Position numbers and translations under genes: made by a program
Assembly (NCBI GenBank): GCA_963170055.1
Contig: CAUJGJ010000137.1
Location: forward strand, 1-64,000
Length of the DNA: 64,000 bases
Direction: 5' to 3'
Source of the DNA: Halisarca cf. caerulea
Taxonomy: Eukaryota; Porifera; Demospongiae; Chondrillida; Halisarcidae
Shown here: in pieces, positions 11,261 through 23,600 of the stretch
How the letters are laid out: each line of letters opens with the position of its first letter
Position numbering within the stretch: position 1 is the stretch's first letter
Notes under the pieces: generated by a model
Database searches by the model: none
What the model was told of the DNA's origin: nothing
What the model saw: the letters and a program-made list of their open reading frames with translations, nothing else

Positions 11261-11494
11261 AATGAATCAACGAGGCAAAAGAATGAACACTACTTATACA
11301 TTGACCCCATATTTTATTTTTTTAAACTTTTATTTCATGTGAGTGAGATTCTTGTGTCATTATAATCTTATGTGAGTGCATGGTGCCACCACCAAGCTAG
11401 AGAAAAAGAGAGAGGAAGGCCCTCAACAGCCACCAAACAAGATTAACATTGCATGATTTAGCATTTGACAGTAACAATACCAATTATGTCATAT

Positions 11495-11605
11495 GTTAGT
11501 TAGTTAGTTTGTTCGTTTGTTTGTTTGTAACCAACTACTGGGCCCCCTGAAAAGTAGCCATTGGGCTAAGTGGGTGTCCCAGTTTAAATAAAACCAATCG
11601 ATCAA
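11495..11605 (+). mobile_element. 3' tail of a retroposon ending in (ATCA/ATCG)n
   Basis: The words GGGCCCCCTGAAAAGTAGCC and ATTGGGCTAAGTGGGT are followed by CCCAGTTTAAATAAA and a tail of AATC/GATC words. An inverted copy with a (TGAT)n tail lies at 31380-31470. A conserved 3' end plus a short tandem tail is typical of LINE or SINE 3' ends. It lies about 240 bp past the JARID2-like stop and supplies an AATAAA signal at about 11587. Confidence 0.6.
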
Positions 11606-11660
11606 TCTTGGTGTATTATGTATTTCATGGATTTGTAATATTATTATTACCATGCAAAAC

Positions 11661-11899
11661 GTTACCCATAGCTATTGTGTGCAGTGCACTACTTGCGCAG
11701 GATACTTGTACAACACACAGCTATCAACTTTGCCGTCGCTGGCTACGCAAACACATTAGAACACACTGTCACTGCCATCATTACTCTGCTCATTGATCGA
11801 CCTGACAACTGCCACACAGTCCAAAGATTAAGACAAAGAGCTAATGCATTGTGCCTGTCTATAGTTAATGATTGTGTACTATATTGTCATGATACATGA
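11661..11899 (+). other. Unassigned open frame, possible exon
   Basis: A frame open for about 79 codons follows a possible acceptor (CCCATAG). It includes LRRILVQHTAINFAVAGYAN and, further on, TVQRLRQRANALC, and ends at TGA 11897-11899. Its composition is more protein-like than its neighbours, but I recognise no family. Its phase does not continue the JARID2-like gene. It may be chance or a relic. Confidence 0.2.
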
Positions 11900-11944
11900 C
11901 TACATCACTACTTATACACAATAGAATACTATACTATCGGTCCA

Positions 11945-12590
11945 AAAGAGTTTGAATTTCAAGGCCATGGAGTGTGTCAAATAAACTCATAATTCTGTCA
12001 TAAAAAATTTTAGGATTAAAGTGTTCTACATGCAGGTGATCAATGCAGGCACAATCGCAAAAACCACATGCATGCACTGCATTTCTCAATGGACTTTAAT
12101 TAGCATGTGTGGATATGTTTTACCTCTGGACGTACAGATAACGCATGTCACAATTTTCATCAACAATCATTCAAATGTACAACGGTCCGCCCACTTCGGC
12201 TTCTTCAGGCACACACAACTAAATTCAAACTAATTCAACTGCATGCATGATGGACATTTTTAACTCGATCAGTTATATATAAATTAGTTTTATATATAGT
12301 TTAGTCGTGTACCTGAAGAAGCCCAAGTGGGCGAAACATTGTACAATTAAATGATTGTCAATGAAAAATTATGACATGCATTATCTGTCTATGGCCAAAA
12401 TTATAAAGATAATATATCCAAATCTATCTAGCATGTTGATGAATTTCTACGACTTTAGCATGGTTCTGTCAGTTAAGTTTAAGGTAGCTCTTAATTGGAA
12501 AACTTGACTCCATTAGTATGAGCATACAAATTAAAGTAATACCACCATGCAATTGTCACGTGCACTCATGCATGCACACTCCTGCACACT
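11945..12590. repeat. Long repeat, copy 1, containing a foldback
   Basis: This block and 14065-14640 are diverged direct copies of about 600 bp. Both run from a GGCCATGGAGT/AGCCATGCAGT region through a central foldback to CTCATGCACACTCCTGCAC. The copies are about 1.5 kb apart, with no recognisable coding sequence between them. Confidence 0.75.
12135..12387. mobile_element. Foldback element with hammerhead-like core, copy 1
   Basis: The two arms, each about 90 bp, are inverted copies: ACGCATGTCACAATTTTCAT at the left, and a near reverse complement at the right ending at about 12387. Near the inner end of the right arm is CTGAAGAAGCCC followed by AAGTGGGCGAAAC (12313-12337). This is a CTGANGA core, a perfect GCCC/GGGC hairpin and GAAAC. 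Confidence 0.7.
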
Positions 12591-13042
12591 CCATCAATAT
12601 AATAAATGACAACTTATAAGCATGCATATAGCACTGAAAGTGCCAAGATGTGTGATTGAGAATTGGCAAAAAGGAAACATGATTCCATATGATACTAGGG
12701 AGATGATTATCATCATAGGGGCAAGCCTGAGACACTGGTAGAGGCATAAAGACGATTGATGAGCAGCCCATTGCTGTGATAGGCCTTCACTGCATGGTGG
12801 CTGCTGCCCACTGTGGCTTTGTGTGGTTGTGTATACATAATGTGTGGAGCGGTGCATGGGGCGGGGATTTAGCACAGGAATGCTGCAGCAGTAAAAGCTT
12901 AGAACCGATTGAAATTTGTTCATACGTGCACACCTTTGTTATTTGCCTCGTCAGCAGCAGCCCTAGGCCTGTTACTGATCGACGCCATGTTCACTCTCCT
13001 GACTGTTGTTTCCTCGATCGGCTCACAACTGTACAGCCATAC
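12591..13042. repeat. 452-bp repeat, copy 1
   Basis: This block recurs almost unchanged and in the same orientation at 22006-22455, inside intron 1 of kinase gene A. On the - strand it contains an ATG (12988-12986) opening MASISNRPRAAADEANNK, followed by a GT. In copy 2 that ATG is changed. The + strand frame (HCMVAAAHCGFVWLC and on) is Cys-rich and open in both copies, but I recognise neither product. Confidence 0.85.
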
Positions 13043-14064
13043 TGGGTTATGGTGATTATGATTATTATGGTTATGGTGGTTATGGTTATGGCAAAACTGG
13101 GTGAGCGACTACTGTATAACGTAATACTATAACTCATTGTACAAATCTGCCACCCTGGTCTTTGGTACTAAATGTAATAATATAGCCAATGAACAGTTCA
13201 AAACAGCACATGGTTATAGCATGACCTAAAAAGGCCGGTCCAAAGGAGAACCTTTGTGAGGGTGGGAGGGAGGGGACTTTCTTCAATGAGAGTTGGAGGA
13301 AAAATGGACAGGTTGCTAACAGCACGACATTACTACCTAGCTCGAAGAACGGGATTGGTGTAGCGCAACTACAAATTGATACATCACCATTTTGGGTGAA
13401 TATGACGTCAGCATACATTTACTTCAAAGCGCTACACTACATTCTGCATTGATCCCCTTTAAGATCCCATTGGCGGGCATTGCGGGCATTAACTCCGTTT
13501 AAACTTCTATTAAACTCCATTTAATGCCCTTCATTAGCAATGGCCAAAGACAAACTTACCTAGACAATTACGAAGCTGCAAATGCAGGCCTACTATACCT
13601 GATTGCAGGACCAGATAGGGGGGGAGGTGAAAATAGTCTGCCTTTCACCCGAACATCCAATTGATGATATGGGTTGGTGGAAGGCAAGGGGTATGCAGTA
13701 TGGATACACCCCAAATTAACTGCTATACGAACCTCGAAGTGAGGTTACTGCCCTTGACAATTCGGTACACACCGGAAGCATTAATGAATATGACTAGAAT
13801 GAACTAACCATGTCTTCGGAAGTTACATTCGTAAGTGCAGCTGATAATGGCCAACTGGCTACAGTTTGCCAAGGAACAACCAGAGTCAATCACCATAACC
13901 CAGTGGGCACCAACCTATTATACCGACCACTACCAGAGTGCTTTGGAATATGAACTTTTGAGGTCATACCGCCACAAGTTGAGTGTGAATGCAATGAGCA
14001 CACAACTCCCCCAGAGCAAAAATATAAATATATATAAATATATATTTATATATATAATAATATA
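13043..14064. other. No gene seen
   Basis: The stretch has short GGTTAT-rich tandem words at about 13045-13090, then unique-looking sequence. No frame shows splice sites together with a recognisable product. Confidence 0.4.
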
Positions 14065-14640
14065 ATTCGACTTTCAAAGCCATGCAGTATGTCAAAACTC
14101 GTAATTCTGCCACAAGAATTTTTGGGATTAAAGTGGTGTACAGGTGATGCATGCATGCAGCCACAATCACAGAAACCACATGCATGCACTGCATTTCTCA
14201 ATGGACTTTAGCATATGTGGATAACGCATGTCACAATTTTCATCAACAATCATTCAATTGCACAATGTTTCACCCACTTGGGCTTCTTCTGGTACACACA
14301 ACTAAATTAAAACTAATTTAACTGATGAACAATTTTCACTCAGTTAAATAATTATTAGTTTTATATAGTATAGTGGTGTACCTGAAGAAGCCCAAGTGGG
14401 CGAAGCATTGTACAATTGAATGATTGTCGATGAAAAATTGTGACATGTATTATCTGTCCATGGCCAAATAAACATAATATATCCAAATCGATCTAGTATG
14501 TTGATGAATTTCTACGACTTTAGCATGTGGTATAATCAGTTAAATTTAAGGTAGCTATTGACTCAATCGGTATGGGGAACATACAAATTAAAGTAATACC
14601 ACCATGCAATTGTCACGTTCACTCATGCACACTCCTGCAC
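14065..14640. repeat. Long repeat, copy 2, containing a foldback
   Basis: This is the partner of 11945-12590. Its foldback occupies about 14219-14455. The right arm again has CTGAAGAAGCCCAAGTGGGC, here followed by GAAGC instead of GAAAC. The copies differ by many substitutions and small indels, so the duplication is not recent. Confidence 0.75.
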
Positions 14641-15856
14641 GCGCGCACGAACAGGGATCAGTAGGTTTCTTGAGTCCTTGGTCGTGCACAATGTGCTTCG
14701 ATCGTGGATCACTCCAAATATCGTATGCATCAAATTTACACACATGCAGCTTTCAACCACTCAACAGAATCAAGTTATTATGGCACTTCTGAGTTTGAGA
14801 TATGTACTGTACATCAACAGTAATTACCGAGCGGTTTAGCGAGGTTAACTGTTTCCGTCGTATAGGGGAGTCTGATCGAGAAGCCCACGCACTTAATCGT
14901 ATATTTTGGCCAATATGTCGTTTCTTTTTGCGCAAGTTGCAAGTCGGTGATAAAGTAAATTGACAGTGAAGTGGCAATAACAGAAGCGGGCAAACGTGTT
15001 CTATGTGATAAGGTAAACTTTATGTGCATTTCCCCACTGGGTATTAAACTAAACGCGCCCAAAGTCACTTACGTTTGGGTCCCTGACAGTCCCATCTTGA
15101 CCGATACGAAAAATTTAACAATCTTCATTATTATTGCACAATAATGTCTAAAACTTCTATACAGCGATTTTCAAGTTTCTTCCGCTAAATAGTAGGATTC
15201 ACAATTTTGTTGTTCGGGTGATCGAATTGAGTAGCCATTGTGTCAGCCATTGTGTCGGACATCTTTAGGGGCACCTTTTTTGCCACTGCGCATGCGCAAG
15301 GACACGTGTAGATTATATGGCGCTATCTACAAGACTGCTCTGTTTGCTTTCTTTGTTGTTTTGACGAATTCTATAGGACGTCTTCTTTCTCTGACAACTT
15401 TGTTCGGGGACAAGCTATAGAAATGACAATATAAAGGAATTACGCGCTGCTGGCAAATTTTACCGATGAACTGGTGGCCCGTTTTGCTTGGAGTCGAACG
15501 TGACATGTCAGGGGTTTGAGTATCTATGGTTTTTCATATGGTTTCGTAACAAGTGATTTAGCGAGAAGAAGTAAGAAAATTGAAATGTGAATTGTCATAA
15601 AAAGGTATTGATTGACAAATTACAGTTCAATATCGTCCGTGTGTTGCGCACTTTTGTTCTTGTGTTCCACTGTACTTGGAACACTTGATTTGACTAACTA
15701 CTGTTCATGTGCACCACTTTGCACCATCATGTGATAAAATTATACATATTTGATTGACATAATCTGCAATGTGTGATTATATCTGATATGATAGAGACTA
15801 CTAAATTGCTATGTTGACTTATGATATAATATAACTTTCAAACAAATTCTATAACG
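14641..15856. other. No gene seen
   Basis: Frames of 60-84 codons occur on both strands, but none shows a family I know or a convincing chain of exons. Confidence 0.4.
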
Positions 15857-16001
15857 TAACAGATCCATTGTACAAAATCAATGCACAGAATGTTTCGGCC
15901 ATGTAGGCTTTCATCAGCTGCATAAAATGTTTTATACAGCTGATAAAGGCCTGTGTTGGCGAAATGTTATGTGTGTTGATTTTGTACAAATAATCTGTTA
16001 T
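15857..16001. mobile_element. Short foldback element, second family
   Basis: Inverted arms of about 70 bp start TAACAGATCCATTGTACAAA and end TTTTGTACAAATAATCTGTTA. On the - strand, at about 15920-15888, it reads CTGATGAAAGCC, a 5-base loop, then GGCCGAAAC. This layout is like that of the 12135 element although the rest of the sequence differs. Confidence 0.7.
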
Positions 16002-19000
16002 GTTCCTGATCGAATGTAAACTGACACTTCACATTTCATTTAACATCCTAATATATACATGCAGCTCATTTTCGCTGGTATCACCGGTATGCCATTTTCT
16101 AAAATTGTACATGCAATACAGCAAGGAAAACATTTAATTGAGTACATAATGTATTCACCTTGACTATTGTTTGTCGAAGTCTAAGTCTGAGAGATGTATG
16201 TAGTACATGTATGGAACATGCACCGCTATGCCAAATATTATTATAATGTGACATCAGTGGACTTTCAAACTGATATAGCAAATGAGTATATACCATATAT
16301 GCTCTAATTTTTTTTCATTCCAATTATTTGTCATGGGCTCCAAAAGGGATGAAAAGTATTCTAATTGATGACCAAATAGCATGTGTTTTAATCCTACGTA
16401 TGTCAGAGACCCTAATTACCTTCTTTCTGCCATTTGTTGGGCCATTGATATACCGTACTGGAGAAACCGCTGTTCCTTTGTCATTTTTATTTTGTTCGAG
16501 TAATCGTCGAATCATGGAAGAAGATTTCATTTTTCCTTGTATATACGTGGTATCCTCAAACGGGTGCAACAGTTCTCAAGCTAGAAACGGCCATTTTTCG
16601 ATGGTTCTATATAATTCGCTGTCGTTGATTCTAAGTATTTGTCCCCCCATTCCAATTATTTGCCACCTTTCAGAAACCTTGCAATTCCATTCTAAATGAT
16701 GCTTTTTCCTGACAATTGCTCTGACGATAAATTAGAACATATATATATATATATGCACATTTATGTATATTTGTTAGATTCTGAATTTAACTGGATTATA
16801 CCATGTGAAATGTGTCTGAAGACAGCCCTTTGCAGAAACCATGGATTTCATCGCAATCAAACATCTATAATGTAACCCAAAATTTGAACCTATTTATACA
16901 CAGCAGCCTGTGTCACAACTGTACTCCAACCACCTGAATATGTCAAATCCATGAATCTAAGTGCACTTACGTACAAATTATCTGAAGCACAATGTCATGC
17001 AGATTGGCTACACATCACAGAAACAAATTTCATGTACGTATGAGCAGCAAGTGACATTGTGTGATGTATGTTCAATCAATATGAAGTTTATGGATTCAAA
17101 AGAAATTTTAAAGACTTAAATTCTTGAAAAAAAACGGACTGCTTGTTCAAATAGAACCAAATGCATATAAACCAAAAATGTTTGCAACTTAATTTGTTTC
17201 TATCACTCATGCAGTTGTGTGGTGGTACATGAATTGAATTACAATATTATTGGTTCAGAATTAATCAAGGTCCACGAATGCATATGTCCAGGTAAATTGA
17301 CAATTATAGTATTATGTTGAGGAAGCATAATTATAATACTTCTAGCGCCATGGACTACAACTTGGTGTCTTGTGCAGATTATGTGCAGTGGTACATGTAA
17401 CATGCATTGTTCAGTGCTATTGTCAATTTGAATGTCCAAGCAGGCCAAATTGAACCTAGCATTGCAATTCAATTGAATCATATACAATGAAAAGTGCACA
17501 TTTATTTTGCAAATTTAATGCAGTGTCACCAGAAAAAATAAAAACTCAACAGATTTGAGTCAATCACTGATGCATAACTCAACCAAATTGAATGTCAAAT
17601 GTCACAAATTACAAATGTTACACAGTCGTACAGCCTTGTTCACGAGTACTGATACTGTAGCAGTGGTAGAAATAGCATTTGACCTTTGCTAGGACAAAGG
17701 GCAGACCCAGTGTTATATTGGTAGGACATTTTGAAGATTGGTCTGCCATTTCTAACCATCATAGATAATGTACGGACATACGTACGTATGTACAATGTGT
17801 ACATACAAAATGCAAAGGAATCTTTAGTGCTAAACCTTGAGATTGGCAAAACAGTTGGTACTTGACTGTAATATAGCCAACAATGCAGACTCAGCTCTCG
17901 GTTTCATTAGTCAGCCAAATGGCTGACCCAACTCAATTTTGGTCAGCCATATTCATGTTTTGTTCGGAAAATGGCAGATGGCAGGCAGCTATTTCTAGCT
18001 CTGCTGTAGTCTGCACACTGTGTCTTAATTGCAAGCATGTGGCAAATGAGTAAACAACAAAACTGCTAACTTTGCATCTGCATGGCCATTGTAATACCAT
18101 TGCACTCAATCTAGCATTACAACTCAAAGCATGAGTACACACATCAGTTTTGAATTCATAAGCAGCAGTCAAAATGGAATTGAACACTATTCAATTTCTA
18201 TTTCAAAATTCAATTTTCGTTTTAGCAATCGCGAGGTTCTGAACTTGGTTCACAACTAGTTTATGGTTGATACCATGCAAGTGTTCTGTCAGTGGATATA
18301 ATAATCAATTAATCTTGTATACCACACCATCACTGACTCATCAGGAGTGAAATGTACAATGAGTGATAATGGACAAATCTATGAGAAACAGTAGCCTGCA
18401 CATGTACTGCACCAAGCATTCTTGCCTTTTTAAATTGGCAACAACCATGGATGGAAAGACTTGCATGCTTGAAGACCATTCAGTTATACAGTAACTCTCA
18501 GCAGAAGATCTAGAGCTATCCTAATTTTGATTCTCTCTATATTAATAAGGCTGCATGCATTGCATGATCAGGCTACAAGAAACGAGAGTCTATATAGCAC
18601 AAGGGATACATCTGCTGATTGTGTTTTGTCTTGATCTTGTAGCATGCAGTATATAATGGAAAAGACATGCATGCTGACCATCTGACCACGAGATGCCTAA
18701 AAACTAGTACAGAGTGTGGCATGATTGATAATTATTGATAATTGGATGGATAATAATAATAATATTATGTAGTCAATCAGGTAACCATGCAGGTCAATAT
18801 AACTATTATAGTATGCTTCAAATCAGCCATGTCTGTACAAATTAAACTGATCTGTACATAGGTGCACCATGCATGTGTTGGTGATGAGGAAGTTACTATA
18901 CATGCACATGCATGCAGAGGTTCACCATTATTATTATTGGCATTGCACATACTCATGCAGAGCTGTGTGTGGCCCAAATACAGAACTCTTACTGTATATA

Positions 19001-19421
19001 TTATGTCTACAGATACTATCACCCAAGTATGGAAGTTTCAGAGCTGGTCAATATAATATCCCCATGTATATCCTTTCTGGATAGAGAATAAATATAGTTA
19101 TAGGCTGAATCTGGAGAAGGTTGTGTACATATAGAAGGCTTGAGAGGCTCCTCTGCCTCAGTAGAAACCTTTACTGCATGGATTTCGAGGTGGTTGAACA
19201 GTAGCAATGGAAGCAAACAAGTATATATAATGTGATTTACAGTAATGTCAATGTGCTTTAATACATTGTAATTAATATTATGGTCAACACAACCAAGCTT
19301 AAATATAATATAAGCATGCATATGCATGAACACACCCACAAACACATGCAGGCATAATAATATTATGTTTATATATACACACATGTGCACATGTACATAC
19401 ACACTGAAACGTAGAGGTCGC
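16002..19421. other. No gene recognised
   Basis: This is AT-rich DNA with several open frames of 60-127 codons, the longest at 16328-16699 (+) and 19019-19402 (-). None has a recognisable domain. No element with clear ends was found. Confidence 0.4.
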
Positions 19422-20161
19422 GTATAAAAAGGGGGGTGGCTACACGTTTACGGAGAATACGGAACAAGATGGCCGACTAATGTATTTACTCGCGAAGAAA
19501 TTGAACATGTTTCTTGGCGTTTATTCTGTACTAAACGATACAGACCTATACACAAACATACATACAAGCAATACTAACACAATGCAAGAGAAATTATACA
19601 AATTCAGAGCTTTGGAAGGCGAATCCGGAAGAGATAAGTCAAGAAAGGAAGAAGTGCAGTTTTCTAGGCTCCTTTTGATTAACGAAGCCTTTCCGAGTTT
19701 GAAAAAACAACACGAAGTGTTACGAACGTTTATTGACAACATTCTAAAAAAGAAATTGCTGGTTCTGAACTTCTTCCACTGTCCTTTGTGGTGCGGAAGC
19801 ACTTTCGGTTTCTGGGTTCTGCCATCGTAAATAACTCCAGCCGCGCTCTGTTTGCTCGTTAAACTGCCTTGAGTACTTTCGTTCTTTAAGCATAACTGTC
19901 ACTGTGTGGCCAAGGATCCGGAGTAACCTTTCACAGGACATCCTTTACCGATTTTGTAATTTCTGTGCGATTTTGGTAAACTCAGGTACGGAAGTGTTCT
20001 ATATCACTTGTGTGCTTACTTAAAGTGTAAAACGTATTGAATGGTTTAGTGTTAGGTGTGTTAAAACCACGAAGAATCTCCTTTGAGGAGAACTTCTCTT
20101 TGGTCGTTTGAATTGCGCGCTCAATTAACTTTTAGGAGCTGTAGCCACCCCCCTTTTATAC
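19422..20161. mobile_element. 740-bp element with 21-bp terminal inverted repeats
   Basis: The left end reads GTATAAAAAGGGGGGTGGCT and the right end (20141-20161) is its reverse complement apart from one A. The interior is less AT-rich than its flanks. It carries a + strand frame of 116 codons (19480-19830) containing LYKFRALEGESGRDKSRKEE and LKKQHEVLRTFIDNILKKK, and I recognise no family. It looks like a non-autonomous DNA transposon, possibly with a small gene or captured exon. No clear target duplication is visible. Confidence 0.6.
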
Positions 20162-20653
20162 TCGGGCAGAACCGGGCGATTCGCTCGCGAGTTTGGGATT
20201 CCGTGTTCGTTTGGTATGCGTTTATAAAAGCGCACTCTACGTTTCGTGAACATATGCATGCGCATGTACTGCATACGGTATATTAAATGCACGCATGCTT
20301 CAAAAGCTAGTGCATGCATGCAGCTATATACGGTACCAAGGAATATGTCACCATGTGTATATACGTATACGTCATGCATTTCAATATATTATACATGCAT
20401 ATATATGCACAAGATGATTGAATATACGTATATGCATGTACAAACATGCTTTCAAATTTTGCACCAGCTGTGCTGCATTACAATTGCAAAGCATGAATAA
20501 TATTACTGCAAGTTTAATACAATATAAATTGGAGAAAATAGAGTTAAAAAACATTGCTGAGTAAAAGCTACATCATCCATAGACAATAAATAGACAAATA
20601 TGAAATTTAAATCATATAATATGAAAATAGACTTTCATTTGAGTGAAACACAG

Positions 20654-23600
20654 TCAAGTGTCTTCAATCGATTCACGCAGTAAGCTTCTCAGGCTGTTCA
20701 AGACGTTGGGAGGAGAACGCACTAATGTATCATTGAAGTAGCGAATGAAGTGCCGAGGATGCCCACATGTCTCCAACAGCTCATCTAAACGGTCTGCTAT
20801 TCTCTCTGGAGGGTTGAACAGGAGTCCTGGATCCACAATACTGTCTGATTGGAAAATTCTATTGCATATGACCTGCAAAGTCAGAGGAAAATGAAACGTG
20901 GTATAATTCTCCTCAGAACACACAATATTGTATCTTGGTTCTACATACAGAACTAATGCCACTGTAATGATTATAAATTCCAACAATATTCTAACAATGC
21001 TCACGTGACAGGCATTAGTGCTGTATGTGTGGACAAATCAGCAAAATAATACATTGCTACTTACTTGGAGGTTACTTGATTGGAGTTGGGGTTTGCACAA
21101 GTTTGTTGAAAGATTGCATTTGGACCAACAATCACTAAAGTCACAGGTATCATCAGAAGTACACTTTGTCCTCTTTTGGCCTTCCAACCTTGATAAAAAT
21201 TGTTCCTCAAAGTAGGAAATATCCATGTCAATAGCATAGACTTTGTGGGAACTGTCAACTCCAAAATTGCCCTCCTGCACATCACAGAGGTAGACAGTGC
21301 CATAAGGTGTGTGCTCAAATGCTTCCACCATGTCAAGCATAGAGATGGCAATCATAGCTCGTTTCTTCCATGTTCTAGGATCCAAGGCAACATGGTCCTG
21401 TAAGTCATCTGCTGGGGTACTTTGTACAGCAAAAATGTTCCCACAAGTTCCATATACTTCAGGAACCCCTGGAATACCTCTCAGTAATACATAAGAAACA
21501 TATTCTTTTGAAGCCAATATCCTCATGCAGGAAGCAGCTTCATGGTAAGATATCAGAGCATCAGAGTTGGCATCACATTCCAGTAAGAATTCATCAATGA
21601 CATCCTTGCTTGCATGACATTGTACTTCTCCCCATCCAAAGATAACCTCTTTGATGGTGCTATTGATCAAGTTAACAAATTGGTCAAATTTAAGGAGAGA
21701 GCCATGCTTATCCTGTAGGTATTCTACCTCAGGCATTTTATGTCTAACAAAATAATTTTTGTATGTTTCTTTGGCTTTCAGTACTACGTCCTTGTCTTTA
21801 TACTTCACCAGAAGAACATGTGGTGACACTCCATGTCCCAAACACTTGCTGTAGTGAACCATTTCAGAACACATGCTTTTGCAGAATGAACCTGGGACCA
21901 ACCCTTTTGAATAATTGGAGCACTACAGGAAATGACATACAAATGATCAAATCATATAACGTACACACTAACTCTTACAAGGATGTTCATTACATAATTT
22001 CTGAACCATCAATATAATATATGACAACTTATAAGCATGCATATAGCACTGAAAGTGCAAAGATGTGTGATTGAGAATTGGCAAAAAGGAAACATGATTC
22101 CATATGATACTAGGCAGATGATTATCATCATAGGGGCGAGCCTGAGACATTGGTAGAGGCATAAAGACGATTGATAAACAGCCCATTGCTTCACGATAGG
22201 CCTTCACTGCATGGTGGCTGCTGCCCACTGTGGCTTTGTGTGGTTGTGTGTACATAATGTGTGGAGCGGTGCATGGGGCGGGGATTTAGCACAGGAATGC
22301 TGCAGCAGTAAAAGCTTAGAACCGATTGAAATTTGTTCATACGTGCACACCTTTGTTATTTGCCTCGTCAGCAGCAGCCCTAGGCCTGTTACTGATCGAC
22401 ACCGTGTTCACTCTCCTGACTGTTGTTTCCTCGGCTCACAACTGTACAGCCATACATAGTAAATTAGCATTTATGGTACAACACAATTATGCAAGACAGG
22501 GGACGGGGTAAGTGGGTCCGTTGACCCCTTGTGCCTGCCTTTGCTGTTTACCTCATTGTCAGCAGCCAAGAGTGGGTAATCAATGCGCATTTGTGTTACT
22601 GAAGGACGAACACGGCCGCAGTCAGATTAGCGTAAGTAACTGGTGTCATGTAATGTACTTTCGAGTCCTCCGCGGCAGGGCCACTCTATGGTTTAAAATA
22701 CCCAAAAAGAGTCGACATACCCTCTGAGATACAACTCATGCAAAGTATGAACAGCTTGCACGAGGTTTAGCAGGAAATGAATCGAATGAATACTGAACTG
22801 AACAATAGGCTTGAAGCGAATGAACCAAACAAACAACACTGAGGCAAAGCAGCGAACCACCGAACAAGTCTGCGAGTCTCGTGTGCCAAAAAAAGCATCA
22901 GTGGAAAGGGTCTGGGAGCCAGGTGTATAATTATAAAAGCGAAATGTACTGGTGAATTTCACTAATTATAATTTTCAAGATTGGAAGACCATCTACGAAA
23001 ATTTTTGTCTGCGAACATTTCTAGCTATATGGTAAACATTCTCCAAAGCAGTAAATTGTTGTAATGTAAGTATTATGAATCCATGCAGTACACCTTACAC
23101 ACGGTAAACGCCATCAGTTCCATCTTCCTGTATGGATTGTAAGGACATGAGGATTGCTCAATCTTTCAGTGTAGAAGTTGAACAAGCACAGATTCTTGCT
23201 ACGTATGTGCTTCCATTTTCGGGACGAGTCTGGCTACGTTAGACTAGCACACAGCAAGAATCCAATTGTTGTACACTGGATTGACGAATTGCTCAACTTT
23301 TGATACATAATCAACCATCATCGATGAAGATCTTTTATGCTCTCTTGTGAGTTCTTGGAGCTTCCCTCCGCTGAATAGCGGCAAGCGGTGCCTCGAGAGC
23401 AAGCACCTACGTACTGAATTGCTTCGGCTTCTTCAGTTCAATTTTCGTCCTTAGCTTCAGACATTATCACTCCAAATTGCTTTCGAGTTTGTTCAATTTC
23501 TTCCTGTTTTGATCATTCTGTTCATGGCGGTTGCTCTTTTTCTGCCAATTCCAAGGGGGGCCATTGTCGACAGGGTGGAACCATTTCGGCACCCACATTA

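Noticed and set aside
11945..14640. A retrotransposon with LTRs at 11945-12590 and 14065-14640
   Set aside because: The repeats are direct and about 600 bp, but they lack TG...CA ends, a primer site and any coding sequence between. They contain foldbacks, unlike LTRs.
16324..16699. Overlapping frames of 81 and 123 codons
   Set aside because: No splice context, no known domain, and both strands are equally open.
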